DNA of 64,000 nt. Source: Nymphaea colorata (Eukaryota; Streptophyta; Magnoliopsida; Nymphaeales; Nymphaeaceae). The DNA lies in contig NC_045141.1 in assembly GCF_008831285.2 (NCBI RefSeq), forward strand, positions 3,613,224 through 3,677,223, in the 5' to 3' direction. The first letter of the stretch is position 1; each line of letters opens with the position of its first letter. The translations under genes were made by a program, and so were the position numbers. This document shows positions 33,001 to 46,300 of the stretch, piece by piece. The notes below the pieces were generated by a model, which saw nothing but the letters and a program-made list of their open reading frames with translations, ran no database searches and was not told the origin of the DNA.

Positions 33001-34672
33001 CTGGTCAATTCCCATAGAATTAAACTCAAAATAGGATTTTAAATCATGATAGTTACCAAATTTGGATCCACCTTGTCCTATTTTGAATTTTAGAAGATTA
33101 AATTGTAAACACAAGATCAAGTTTTACTGGTTTTCTGACTTTGAAGCTAGCATCATGAATTTTGAACTTTCATATCATATGATATTTTCGGACCTCTATA
33201 ATATCTCATTTCAAATTTAGAACAAGAATTATATAATATCTCTTAGATTATGATTACAATTTTTGAATTCAGGTCCAGTTTTCTCCAGATAGTCCCATGT
33301 CCTACACCCAAGTCCCAATAGAGACCATCAATATGATCTAGTTTTGCATGCATCATATTATATTTAGAACATCAATTTGTATTGATCTATGATGATGTGG
33401 ACATAAGCAATATATGATATTCTCATTTGTTCATCAGTCTATTTATGAGTTTTTTAGATTTTAAAGCATGCTTTAGGACATGTTTGGTTTTCATAGGTTT
33501 TGGATGACATTTAGACTTAGAAAGTGCAATGCTTAGTCTAGCCATTGGTTTGATTACCTTGGTAAAGGTGTCAAAATGGTCAGACCATGTACCGACAGGT
33601 CAGATCCCATCTCTAAGAAACAAAGGTGAGTATAGGTATGTTATCTCATTTATATAGCCTACATGTAAGATTTAAACATGCAAAGAAAGTGGTGATCGTG
33701 ACAAGACCTGTCACTATTTAACTAGATAAAAATATTCCAATTTCTATTTTTCAAATGTCATCTCACCCTTAGAGCCACTTAGGTACCCTCATTTATTTGA
33801 TGTGCATATTTTTGATGTGTATTAAGTCTTAAAATTGAGGGAGATTTTCCATGTTCACATAGATATAGGATTACATACTACTTCTCTCAATTTGTTGTTT
33901 GAAAACAATGTTTGCTTCTTTCCTTGATTTTAGCCTCCATCTTAGGTCAGATTGCCTTAGAGCCAACTAATTGTGTATTTGCCTACATATTTTAAAATTT
34001 TCCCTCACCTACATATCCCGGTCAGTATTTTGTAGCATACTCCATGTATGCATTACCTCAGGATGGCTCAATGGTAGGACCAACCCACTAGAGGCAAGTA
34101 TTGGCCCCCTCTCCTAACCCGTATTGAGGCATTAGCCCAACATATTGATGAATGATCAAGGGGAATGAAAACCCTTAACCTTTAGAACCACATTTGGAGG
34201 AGTCTACACCATATACTTTGGACTTCTTCTCCTGGTATCTAGGCAGATCTAGTATACGAAACAACTGATGATCTCAAATCTTAGACATCTAGTTCTAGGT
34301 GACCAAGCTTATTTCAAACATCTGTATAATAGAGTTGTGTTATTAGGGGGTGTTGTTTAATGAATTTTGTGTGTATTGTTTGATGACATGTTTTTTTATT
34401 TTACATACATCACATTTGATCAATACTATGCACAAAATTTTTCATTAAAAACTGAATAGATTTTTCAAAAGAACCCTTTGTTTCCTATGTCAAAATCATC
34501 TAGAATTGTCCTTTCTTTTGTTGTCCTGTAGGGTCCCTTTAACCTATCATGTTCAAAATTATCACATAGTCAAACCCTCCTACTGGGTCGACCCTAACAA
34601 GCACAGTCTCATTACCTAGTTCGGTCATCTTCCTATTTTATTTGTGGTTTCTTGTATGTCTGTTTTCTGACA
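30010..34672 (+). repeat. 5' LTR of the LARD-like element, about 4.66 kb
   Basis: Starts TGTGAACACCCAAAATTTT. A TATA box TATAAATA lies at 32212-32219 in CTCTCCTATAAATAGGGACTC, and the same block is in the right LTR (40346-40353). Similarity to the right LTR is clear from 30010 to 33008. The last 1.66 kb has no counterpart in this window because the right LTR is cut short. The end at 34672 is inferred from a terminal CA followed by a PBS-like TGGTCC, so it is less certain than the start. Confidence 0.65.
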
Positions 34673-34786
34673 TTTGGTCCTACAATGTCATTATCTTTTA
34701 TCTAGGTTTTATTCCTCCTCATGATTCCCCTTTTATTCTTGGACTCACTGTCATCCTTCAAACATCAGGTATCACAAGCACTCATT

Positions 34787-35930
34787 ATGGCCCCACAAGA
34801 TCACAAGGCAAAGAGGAGAGATAACCAAATATTCAAGAAGAAATGGAGAATCCCCAATTGACCACACTCTCATGTTGGTGATTTAAAAGATGATACAGTA
34901 GATGAAGAACAATAGAATGGCCATCGGGCCAAGCAACAATAACGTGGAAGGCTTAACCATGACTAAAGAGTTCAAGGTCTCCACCATGCATATGACAGAC
35001 CCCATTCAATCTTGGATATAAAAATGGAGAAAACTAGTTGGTGGATCCGAAGCAAAGGCAAAGTGTCCTACTCCATGTGAACCTTCTATGAAGGTCTACA
35101 TAATGAGGACCTTGAGGGATTTCCATGCAAATTCAACAAGTTTGAAGGTATCTATCGCCCTCATATGCATTTGTCGATCTTGTTTGGTAAATGCAAAACA
35201 TTCAGGGACAACAACAAGGCCTTATTTATTTGTTTCCCATGAAACCTGGATGGAATGCCACTCAATGGTATCTAAAAACTGATGAGGTGGTCAATGCCTT
35301 CATAACAAAATATGAGCCAAATCTTTCTATTGTGCCAGCGATTAATACTCTCATTAACCTCTAACAAGATCTTGAAGAATCAGCTTGTGATTATACTCAG
35401 AAGTGGCAAACAACAAGCCTCCAACTCAGAACCCAGATGCCCGAGGTCCATGCCCTCATTATGATTCTCAAGGGATTATAAAAGCATCTCTAGTAACATC
35501 TCATACAATATGAATATGAGAAGTTTTATGATTTAACAAAGAAAGTGAACATGATTGAGACAACCATGAGAAATGGCTATCTCAAATCATAACTTGAGCA
35601 AAGCAACAAGAAGCCGAACACAGCACAAGCACACACTGTATTTGCAGTAAACCACAAGTCAGCACTATGCAAAGCTAGTTGATAATGGACAAGAACACCA
35701 ACAAGCAATCTAAGACACCTATATCCAAATGTGACAGCAAGAAATATCTAGGTTGGAAAAATAACATAAAATTCACCAAACTTGAACAAAAGGGCGAAGA
35801 AATTTTGGAATACTTGAGAAGAAATTTTGGAATACTTTCTCACAAAAGGGCTTGCAAACTCCTAAAGGTAGCACAACCTACAGAGATAAAAGGGAAAAAT
35901 AAGCAACAATTCTATTGACAATGGCCTTTT
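34787..35930 (+). pseudogene. Decayed Gypsy-type gag of the LARD-like element
   Basis: A plausible start is ATG at 34787 (MAPQDHKAKRRDNQIFKKKW), soon ended by TGA. Further on, FITKYEPNLSIVPAINTLINL, ESACDYTQKWQTTSLQLRTQ and the following helices (35310-35600) match the capsid part of plant Gypsy gag, where an Arg/Lys-Trp core sits in the same place. Stops interrupt it at several points. 35796-35839 contains a 22-bp tandem duplication. No zinc knuckle and no pol domain follow. Confidence 0.65.
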
Positions 35931-38259
35931 GGTGGAGGAAGTGATGTCTAAAGAAAATGTTGGTGTCTAAGTTGAACTTGCTATTGTGTTGTTTTGGTGT
36001 TTTCCCATGCACTGTAGGGATAGGTCCCCTCTACAATGTCTTGAGCAATAAAGGTTGATTCCACTTTCATATCCAAGCATCTTTGCATTCTTACATGCAA
36101 TTTATTTCTTGGTGGTCTGACTTCTCTTATGAACTCATGCATTCTCTTAACTGCCCATCATACTCGGGCATTTTTTTCTTTAACATGAAGACTACAAGTT
36201 GCATACCAATCCAAGGAAATGGCCACAAAACATTTTTCAACAAGAAAAATTCCAGACTATTCAAATTTAAGAACAATCCATCAAGTGTGCACATCCAAAC
36301 CAATTTTTCAGGTTTTGTGATATTTTCAAGAACCTCAAGTTTTCAAGAATTTGATACATAATTTTTCAAATTTTACACATTGGTGCAGTCAGGTCTTTCA
36401 AATTTTGCACCTTTGTGACAAGTTTTTCAATTTTGCACTTTAATGAATACAAGTTTTTCAAGTTCACATTTCAATGCCTGCATGTTTTTCTAATTTTGCA
36501 CTTCTGTGTGCTAAAGCTTTCCAATCACATACAATTTTTTCATTTTTGCACTTTAGTGCTCACAAGCTTTATAATTTTGTCAAACAATAGACTTCAATCT
36601 TCCAAGTTTTCAAAATGATTATGTGCTTTGTACAACATTTCGTGTTTCAACACATGATTTCGCACTTTGGTGCATATTTTCATGCTTCAGTACATATAAG
36701 TTTCAAATCTTTACAAGCATCTACAGTCACACAGGCATACAAGCACTCATATTCGTAGAGACACCTACAAGCATCACACATTTGTATGAGATCCACAAGC
36801 ATACAAGCACTCGTATTCATACGAGACCCACATGCATACAAATACTCATACATTCGTATGAGACACACAAGCATGCAACTTCTCATAATTGTGCGATACC
36901 CACAAGCATACAAGAACTCTCATTTGAATGTGAGATTTCACACTTCAGTGCATATTTTCACACTTTAGTACACATTTTCACGCCTTGACACATAGAAGTA
37001 TCACATGATTTCAAGTCTGCTAAACATTTGTTATAAGTTATCATATTGTATTTTGCAAGCACTTAAGGACAATAAAATTCAACCAATGATTTGATGACCA
37101 TTGAAAGATGAAACTTTTGACAAGACCATATTATAAGCCATGAAAAAAGCTCAAGGACATAGAAGGAATTGAAAGTCTTATAACTGGCTTTGACCCCTAA
37201 ATGCAACAAGGGCTTACCAAGAATCAGTCAAAGAACAAAAGATTGAGTTGACCTAAGCAAAGCAAGCAAGATGTGCAAAAATGAGCATTGAGAAATTGGC
37301 TCAGGGTAAATTTAGCCATTCCAATGGATAAGCACTCAAAAGTACCTAGTAGGTGTAAAGCTGATTTGTATCTTTTCTGTGAAATTATATGATCCATGAA
37401 CGTTTGCATGTCTTATAATGCCTTTTGAGCTCTAATAAATAAATCCGATGGGTATTCTACACCTTAGTTCAACTGGTCTGGGAGCTACAAACCCAAAAGT
37501 CATTACAATGGTTTAGTGGAAAGCAAGATAGATATAACATTGCACACGACAAAACTATATAAACATCAAAGTGATGGAGCCTCATAGTAGCATGTAGTGT
37601 GGTGGGCAATTTCCCTTGCAAGTGAAGGTTGACCTAAAACATCAAGAACACAACAGAAATGAATAAAAATAGAAAAAATGGCAAAATTCAAGGAAGATTC
37701 AAAACATGCAAAATGTTTGCCTAGAAAGCCAAGGTCCATCAAGTAAAAAATTTCTTCTTCTTACAAAGGAAGTCAGGACAGTGAAAATTCTTGCATTAAG
37801 AAACCCTGACATAGAGAGCAACTATTTTTAGCTTTTGGAAATGGAAGAACAGTAGTTTCAAGTAAATCTCATAACATCGGCTAAAAGCTTTTGTCGTTTC
37901 AGCAAATGAACCATACAAGTCTTTACAAGGAAAAAGAGATACAAGCACTCACATTTTTATAAGAGATTTCCATGCTTTGGTATACACAAGCATACAAAAA
38001 CATGCAAATCAATGCATGAATTTCACAAGCGTTTTACAAGTCTACAAATATTTCATAAGCACTCATGTTTTTATGCAAGATTTTTGCGTTTTGGTGCATA
38101 CAAGCACACAAGCACATGCACTCCAATACAAAAATTTCACTAGAATTTCAAACATTTTCACAAGGATCACACTGATATTCAAAAGCCTAATTTCAAAAAT
38201 TTCATCATTTCTAGGGATGGTGTTCTGTCTTTGCCGTTAAGCACGTTTTTTTTTTGTTA
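35931..38259 (+). repeat. Non-coding internal region with degenerate repeats
   Basis: Two repeat styles alternate. One (36300-36700) is TTTTCAA..TTTGCACTTTRGTG, about 60 bp. The other (36720-36945) is about 50 bp, built on CACAAGCATACAAGCACTC and an ATTCGTATGAGAC-type block, in four copies. Related blocks recur at 37930-38130. The open frames on both strands follow the repeat and are not believable genes. Confidence 0.65.
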
Positions 38260-38277
38260 GTAGCAAAGAGGGGCATC
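38260..38277 (+). other. Polypurine tract of the LARD-like element
   Basis: AGCAAAGAGGGGCATCTA lies directly before the right LTR start. The LTR then reads TATGAACACC against TGTGAACACC in the left LTR. Confidence 0.7.
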
Positions 38278-41200
38278 TATGAACACCAAAAAAATTTCAC
38301 ATGTCCAAATGACCATTTTATCGTTTACTTTGAGATTTCAAATTCTAAGAACAAGGGATAATTCTGAGCCAAACAAACACACGACTCAACATTGAGTACC
38401 TAGACCCAAATCACCCAGGTTACTTGAGCTAAAAATGATCATTTTGCCCCTGCATCTTGGTTATCCTGGAAAGCAAAAGTTTTTACCAAATTTCTAGGAA
38501 TTGCCTAACATTTGTGTAGTTAGATCATTTCTTACCTTTACAAGACCTCATGAGTCATTAGAGTCAGCTCAGTAGCGTTATCTCATCTCAAATTCAGCCC
38601 ACTCTAGTTCAACCAGCTCATTGAAACCAAGCACATGCTAATTCTCATGCACCAAGACCATGTCAATCCCAACTGAGCTGAAAGTAACCTCTCTACAGTG
38701 CATAAATATTTCCTTAGTTAATTTGTTCTACAGGCATTGAAGCTCTTTCTCTCTTCTATTTTCATGGGTTTGAGCAAAATTTGAGCTCAACCCGATAAAG
38801 TAAGTTGAACTGATATAAAACCATGTTTATCATATATAAATCAATCTTCTTTTAGCACGGTTTGAGTTTATTAATCCTAATTTCAGTTCAATTCAGTTTT
38901 AAGCTCTTTCTCTCTCTTGTTTGTAGGGGTTGAGCTGAATTTGAGCTAAAGCTGATAGAGTGAGCTGAAATCACCAAGCACTCTCAGCTCCACTAGTGAA
39001 AATTTAAAAACAAAAAGAGATTTTCATGGTTTTCCTTGATTTGCTTTTAGAAATATAATGTCTATGGTTTGGTAAATTTTTTAACTTGAATTTTAGAACA
39101 ATCAAAGAAAAAATTTTAACCAAAGCTGATATAGGAGTAGGCCCATAAGCTGGTTCAGTCAAATAGAGAAAACTCATATGGATCTCAAGAATTGCACATA
39201 GGGGTAAAAAGGTCATTTACATTTTGAGTCGTGCTTTTCTGAATAAACATAGGATATATGCCATGTATACCTTGGTTTAGGATTTTCTTTCATTTCCAGA
39301 AACTTGGTATAAACCAATCTCCTTATTTGAACCTATGTTAGCTCAAAATCACACACATTATTTGCAATCATGCACAAATTTTTGATAAAACCTAATTTAG
39401 GAGCCACGTGAACCTAAATTTGCCTTTTGTGTATATTCTCATGAATCTAGTAGGCTCAAGCCCATGCTCACATCTCCACAATTGCTTACTAGACCAATGT
39501 TTCCAAAAATAACACTCTGGTTGAGCCTGATAAACTTGTGCCCAATAAACCTGTGTTCAACCTTGGTCTGAACCTAGTTTTCAACAGTAAACATAGCACA
39601 TAAATAGTCCATGACATACAACCAGAACCCACCTAGCCCAGGTTGAGCCAAGTCCAGGTTCATACTATTTGAGATTTGAATTCAGATTCTCAATCTAGAT
39701 TGCATATCCAAGTCCAATTTCTATATTTAGATCCCATATCCAAATCTCAGATCTAAAATCTGTTTTCATAGGACTAGATTCATTATCCCACATTTCAAAT
39801 CTTAGATATCAAATCCTGATCCAGATATCATTTTCATATCTAGATTCATCTTCTAGTATCAAACCCATATCTAGGAGTCACATGTGAGCTTACGCATTAT
39901 ATTTCAAAAATGCATCATGATTTTCTCACGCTATGCTTAACATCAATTTACATGAAAGGACTTGAAACATGTGAAATTCTCCGTGAGCACACTGGCTCAG
40001 ATGAAACTGGAATTGGTAGCCATAGATGATTAGTATGAACATTTTTCTGTTACATATCAATTTTAAACTATGGTTTTAATGTGTGTTTTCTCCACTTCAT
40101 ATTCTCGCATCGTTTGTTCTCCTCACTCAATGTCAATCTAAATCCTTTATCAAGAATAAATTAGCACTTCTCCATGCATCCATTGCTTCCTGTGGAATCA
40201 AATTTGGTTCACGGACAATAATTTAGCAAACATTTTTCTAATTGAAAACACATTTTACAATATGGTTTGGGGTTTTGAGAGGAGAGAGAAGGAACTAAAT
40301 TTTAATCCATATCACAAATCCCAAAGGGGTTGACCCCTTCTCTCCTATAAATAGGGGCTCAGCCCACCCCACCCCTCTTTCACACCTTGAGCTTGTCTAA
40401 AGAAGCCCACATAATCTGCTAAATTTCAGTTGGGTTCTCAAAAGGCTTGGATCAAATAAGTTAAATTTTTAGAGTCTTTGGTCTAAGCCATGGTTTGGGC
40501 TGCATTAGCTCTTGAACAAGAACCAACTAGGCTTGTGCAGACGTCGTGGAAGCAACCTTTGCTAGGTATCTATGTTCAGGAAATTTCTTTTTCCTTCCTC
40601 TTCTTTCCTTATTTGCAATTTAGTGTTCTTCTTTCTTTCCTTTTCCTTCATGCATGTTTTAGCTTTCTTTTTTGCTTTTAGCATTCTTAGTTTAGTTTAT
40701 TTTCATGCTTAATTCCTACGTTTTCTTTATTTGCTTACATAATATTTTAGTTTAGCTTATTTGTTTTACTAGGATAGATTTAATTTAATGTCTCTAGGTT
40801 ATGCCAGGGTCTTATTTGTTTTTCTTTATTTCCATAGTTTTTGCTTAAATCATGCATGTAGAATGCAGTTCTTTTATGCTTTCACCAGTCATGCATTGCA
40901 CTATTTTGTTTTAATATGATCACCTTGCACCCACATACACCCCTTGTATGAAACCATACCAGATGAGCCTAATAACATACATGTGGCATTAGCCCATATA
41001 TGTACAAACCTGAATCCAACTTGGTCCTCTGACATGAACCCTTTCAAAATCATAGTTTTCTCTAAAATATTTTCAAAAGCAGCTTCTTTAAATGATTTCA
41101 AAAACCTTAGGTGATGTAAGCATGATGTCCAAACCTCGTTTAGCTCTTTAACATCTAGCCTAGAGCGGCCTTAGAGCACTATTTGTAAACCCAGTTTCAC

Positions 41201-41681
41201 TGCCTAGATTTAGTAAACTTCCTTAACATCCATCCATATAAGACGAATGAAGTCTATATTATGAATCATATGGTTTGATTAAAAACAAAAAAAATTACTC
41301 CAATTAAACATGTCCCCAGGTAGGATCAAACCTAGTTTAGGCCAAATTGAACCTAGTCCCTTTGACCGACCTACCCTTAGTCTACTTGGATCTTGTACCC
41401 TTAGTCTACTTGGATCTTGTACTTTAATTCAAAAGCATTGGGTTCAAAATTGTGAGCGTTGTGTAAACCTTGATTTTAAACCCAATTTTACCATACTTAG
41501 GTTTGATAACAAGTATTGGATTTTAGATCTCAAGCATTGGATTTTGGATCTCTGATTACAGATATTGGAATATGAATCTCAGATTTTGGATCTCAAATCT
41601 TATATTTTGGATCTTGGATCTCAGATCCCATATTTTGGATCAGATTTTGAACAATAAGCATCGAAATTTAACCCTGGTCAA
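38278..41681 (+). repeat. 3' LTR of the LARD-like element, truncated
   Basis: Collinear with 30010-33008: the AACACC start, the repeated GAGCTCAA/AAGCTCTTTCTCTC blocks, the TATA region (40346-40353) and the GGATCTCAGAT-rich tail. It holds about 500 bp (roughly 40550-41080, T/C-rich then mixed) that the left LTR lacks. Similarity stops at 41681, about 1.7 kb short of the inferred full LTR. A 24-bp tandem duplication lies at 41372-41419. Confidence 0.75.
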
Positions 41682-44590
41682 GAAGCATTTGACACATATC
41701 TCAAATAAGCTTGTGACAAATATTATTGCATGATGATGACATATGATAGGTTGTGAGGATCGGGTGTCTATAGTTGAGACTCTAGATTCTGATATAAAAT
41801 GTAGCATGACATTTCTGATAGCTCAAGTGAGAGCTGAATGAAGTATGACTATGAGATATTACTCAAAGATATAGAATGCTAGTGAGCACTAATCTGTCAT
41901 CAAACTAGAATTGGATATTTACGATCATATGGGACTTGTGATGATTATGCTTCCATATAGGGTCTTTTGTTGTTTATTTATTGTAAACCCATGACCTGAG
42001 CATGGGTATGGAGCAGGCAATAGCCTAGCACTAGATTTTTACTATAGTGCAGACTATACGATTGGAAAGCAATCGAGCCCACCATAAAAAGGGATCGAGT
42101 GGACGACGTAGGGGTCCAAGGCTATCGTAGTATGGACTTTCCCTAGATGTGAGCATTATTATTAAGTGATCCTCTCCCAAACTATAAAAATAGTTAGTTT
42201 TTGTCTCACATTGGTCATGGAATGTAGGATTTCTATTGCTGTAACATTGCTAAGCTATGTAAACATGAGAACTGTGAGGGTTTGTGTTAAACACTCAAGG
42301 TCGAGCAGAAAAAAACATGTTTTTTTACCGACGCACAAAGAAAATATCTTGTTACTGATGAACAAGATATGGAGGAATTGTCCATATGTAAAATCAGAAT
42401 TATCGATACGGGTCTTTTCCGTGCCAATTGGTTAGGTAAGTGTGTGTGTGTGTGTTTATTTAGTAGATTGTGTTGTTGCTACCCTGCATCTACAAGTTAT
42501 GTTTATACTCCTCTTATGGCATGACTAATCATCATATAAACATTATACAAATGATATCTGTTGAGAGCGCATGATTGATCCCCATTGGACATTGTAGTAA
42601 TAGCCACACCTTTGTCATTATTAGGAAGGTCACATTGAATCTCCATCTAATTGTAGGAGAACCTAGAAATTAGATTGTAATAAGTTGTTGTACTAACATT
42701 TTTATATTTTCCCCTTTTCATATACTCTCTAGGTAAGTGATTACATCCATGAGGTGGGATTTCCATTAAAAAACAGTAGAGATCTTGGGAGAGTGGTCGC
42801 TGTCAACATTTTCAATTGATGTATATTAGATATTTATAAGATGTAAAGCAAACCATGTGCTATTGATTGGGGTATGAGTTATATGTATCCCTATACACAT
42901 ACGATGCATTATATATGACATTTCACATATGCTTATACAAACTTTCCTTTTGTGTCTTAGCTGAAATTTAATATTAATAATTTCCACTAACATGCACAGG
43001 ACAGGTTGTGCCACACGCCAACTACACAAGCAAAAAAAAAAACATTTTCACTTTCACAACACCTTAGAACATGAGTTATTATGTGTCTTTTTGGCAGCAC
43101 CACAGTATTTGATGGTCCATCTAATTGAGCTAGTCCTTTCATGAATTCTGCCTGTAAAGGACTTTTCTAAGATAAAATACCATTAGACATGGATATAAAT
43201 AGTTAGAATAAGTTGGCAAGCTTAGAGCTATTTGAACAGATCTTTGATCAACATATTCAGCACTCATCATGTGTGTTCACATGAAAACTTCAAATCTACT
43301 TGGCTCTGATCCATCTTCTTTCTCTGCTATCTAGAATGTAAAAGGACAAAGTAACATTTTTCTTTACAATACTGACTAAATAAATAAATAAATAAATAAA
43401 ATGGAATGTAAAGCTCCATAAAATTCGTCAATTACCATTTCTTCACAAACATGTGCAAGACTTTTGTTGTCCATGGTGTGAAGATATTTTAGCTTTGCAT
43501 AACTATCCTTATGTTTCTTACATTGTTTCTTCAATTTGAAAAAAAGTCCTCATGTTAATAATATATATTAATATGTTAATAATATATATTATATAAGTAA
43601 AAGCAATTGTATTGATAATAACTTCCTTCATCATATTCTTAAAAGTCTACAGGTACAACCAATTGGTTTGGCGCAACCCTGGGATTGCAATCTTTAAGTT
43701 GGATTTCATAGCTCTCATGATTGTTACAATGTTCTCTTTTAAGACTGCAGTTTCATTCTCTTCATTTTTTTGTAAGAGTTTTCAACATCCACCTCTTAGT
43801 GGACTTATGAATCTTGAAATTTTGTTATATAATAAATATTGAAAAACAAGTATTTTAAAATTATAAGTTACTTCTACAAAAGCATAAACATATACCTTGA
43901 CACAAGAGTGTGTCCTTTTGTAAATCTCTGGTATCTCCTTCTAATTTTTGTACATAAGAAGTGTTAATTAACTACTTAATATAAGGAGTCCCATACACTT
44001 TGACAATGTGCTTGCATTTTTACCAATTGGTTGATCAAGATAATGGTGATAAACAATGAACTTTTCACCATCAGACCATGATTGGGTTCATGTTCTATTT
44101 TCTCTTTACTACTATGCTATGTCTTATAAAACAAAAGTGCAAAATAATAGCATGGATGTAAATAAATGTGAGAAAATTGACAGTTTGTAATAATTTAAAA
44201 AAATTAAGTTATAGTTAAACATACCAATGAAGAACCTCCACGGTCTGCTTCTACAACAAGGATGACCATGGTTTTAGGTTTGAGACACATTTAAGGTAAG
44301 AGATTGAAATTAATCATAGAACCAATCAATATATATATATATATATATAACACTTAGCTACTCAATATTAGCAAGTCGCATATAGACATGATATTTTAAA
44401 AATTTATTTAGTATGTTATTTAATAAAATTATTCAATATTTTTAAATTCTCCAAATCTTTGATTACAAACACAATTTTCAAATATCATTGTTTTATAAAT
44501 GTCTTTTCGAACCCAACATTTTCTTCTTCCTCAATTGTGACAGCATTAATGTACAATATATGACCGACTATGCAAACACATGATGGTATC
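41682..44590. other. Unassigned AT-rich DNA, possibly the 3' half of a CACTA element
   Basis: No gene recognised. Around 42290-42360, CACTC..AAAAAAACATGTTTTTTTACC and CCGACGC resemble the subterminal style of plant CACTA ends and would lie downstream of the transposase remnant to the right. That link is weak. Simple repeats: (GT)n at 42440-42456, (AAAT)n at 43378-43400, (TA)n at 44330-44350, and a 21-bp tandem duplication at 43552-43593. Confidence 0.35.
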
Positions 44591-44599
44591 ACTAGAATT

Positions 44600-46300
44600 G
44601 GTTTGGTCTTCTTCCAAAGTCAAGCCATTGTGCAAATTAAAAATTTTCCTGGTGACTGTATTGATGACTAATGTCTAAACTAAATCAGTGGGATCATTTA
44701 CATAAAATGCTTCTTTTGTGGATGATAATATAAAAGGTTTATCATCCATGCAAGTGGTGAGATATTTACAACTATGAACTCCATTTCACCCTTTTTTTTG
44801 TCTCTACTATGTGACCAATGAACAGCAAATCAATCGCACTTCAAGAAAACAACTAACATAACAACTTTATTTTAACACCATATTCTAATTCAATAAGATC
44901 TTTCAAGATGCACCATAACAACTAACATCTCATGAAATAAGATGTTTATCCTTAAAGCTTGAAAAGCTTGACATTCAAGCTGGGACAACAACATTACTAT
45001 TTAAAATTTTTTATTTAATTTGATATCTTTTGTATGAAATATAAAAAATCATTAATGATGAACCCACTAAACATTTTTACGTTTCTATGAGGGTGTTGAG
45101 AGTCATATAACTTATTCAGGAATTTGATTGGATTCAACTGCATGCAGTTTTGAAACCTACATGACGAAATGTTGATTAATAAAAAATTGGCATACTTATT
45201 ATTGATCTCACTTATATGTGTCATATTCTTTTACGTGCATTTCAAACCAATCAGCAAATAAAACTTTGGTGATTCAATTTTGTTTTCATATTAATTGAAT
45301 ATGTTGCTTGCATAAAAATTAACATTTTCAAGAAATGTTGAACATTTAACTTGATATGAGAAATGTAACTTTATCAACAACATATGACTTATGAATAGTG
45401 CAACAAAAACACTATTGGATAACATGCATTGATGTGACTGTCTCATTGTAGTGTAGTTCAATGAGAAATTTTCACTGTTTTCTTAAGACATTCTCTCTTC
45501 ATAACATTATAGAAATTTCACCTTTTTTTACACTTTCAACCTCATCATTTTCCTTTTAGCTGGTTGAATTGTATTTGAATATCTTTCAAATATTTAAAAC
45601 AAAATGGCAAAGACTCATCAGCAAGATATTCTTTAGTAATGGATATTTCTAGATGACTCTTTTTACGCACATAACTTAAGTCTATGTAAGTGTCTATGCA
45701 TTGAAAAGATCATTTTCAAAATAAATAACCAAAAAATAATTTGACAATTTGATAAAAAAATAAACTAAGATATCACCTCTCAGTGAAATACATCCATCGA
45801 TATTGAACTGGTTTGTCCAATCTAACAACTAGTGCTAAATGAATTGTAATGAACCTATATCTCAAAAAATGATGGCGGGAAGATTCTTTCCAAGTGACAC
45901 AATATTAACATTATTTGATCTTTTATTAATTTCATTTTCACTCTAGCCCAACTTTAATATTCAAATCCTTGAAAACTCTACATAGTTCTATGAGTACAAA
46001 ATTGTTCTTGTTGGGCAATGATTTGTGAACAACCAATGGTAGAAACTGGTGCATCAAGATGTGACAATCATGCCTTTTAAGTCTTGAAATATTGTGTGCT
46101 TGCAATTGAATACAATGTGATATATTCACTTAATATATGTCTAGAAGTTTTACGTTTTGGAAAACTTACCAAAAAATATCTTTTTCATTCTTACTCATAG
46201 TAAATCATGTAAGAAAAAACATTACTTTATCTGATCCAATGGCTTGTCTGAAGGCTGTGTTTTATGTTTATATCATTCAAGTCCAAACGAGAATTTGCAA
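44600..46300 (-). pseudogene. CACTA (En/Spm) transposase remnant, DUF4218 region and C-terminus
   Basis: Minus-strand order: SKNEKDIFW, then LKRHDCHILMHQFLPLVVH and FVLIELCRVFKDL (46130-45960), FPPSFF and VQYRWMYF (45890-45780), ITKEYLADESLPFCFKYL (about 45650-45590), then HPHRNVKMFSGFIINDF (about 45105-45040) and the C-terminal block with VFLKCD, AFYVNDPTDL (44860-44690). These follow the TNPD-type transposase C-terminal half in order. Several frameshifts and stops make it non-functional. The catalytic N-terminal half is not recognisable to the right. Confidence 0.82.

Larger units (their letters stand above)
30010..41681 (+). mobile_element. Gag-only long-LTR retrotransposon (LARD-like), old copy
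   Basis: A long direct repeat, 30010-33008 versus 38278-41681, flanks a 3.6-kb internal region with a decayed gag but no protease, RT, RNase H or integrase that I can see. Boundaries: LTR start TGTGAACACCC at 30010; PBS-like TGGTCC after CA at 34671-34672; PPT at 38260-38277. The two LTRs differ by many substitutions and large indels, so the insertion is old. The right LTR loses similarity after 41681. The element type matches large retrotransposon derivatives, which depend on enzymes of a related autonomous element. The gag resembles Tat-lineage Gypsy. Confidence 0.75.

Noticed and set aside
34231-34250. TGGTATCTAGGCAGA as a Met-tRNA primer site for the LARD-like element
   Set aside because: No LTR-ending CA precedes it, and TGGTCC after CA at 34672 lies in a better position before gag. 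Both are weak, so the LTR end stays approximate.
36623-36988. 121-codon plus-strand and 77-codon minus-strand frames
   Set aside because: Both are translations of the roughly 50-bp internal repeat of the LARD-like element.
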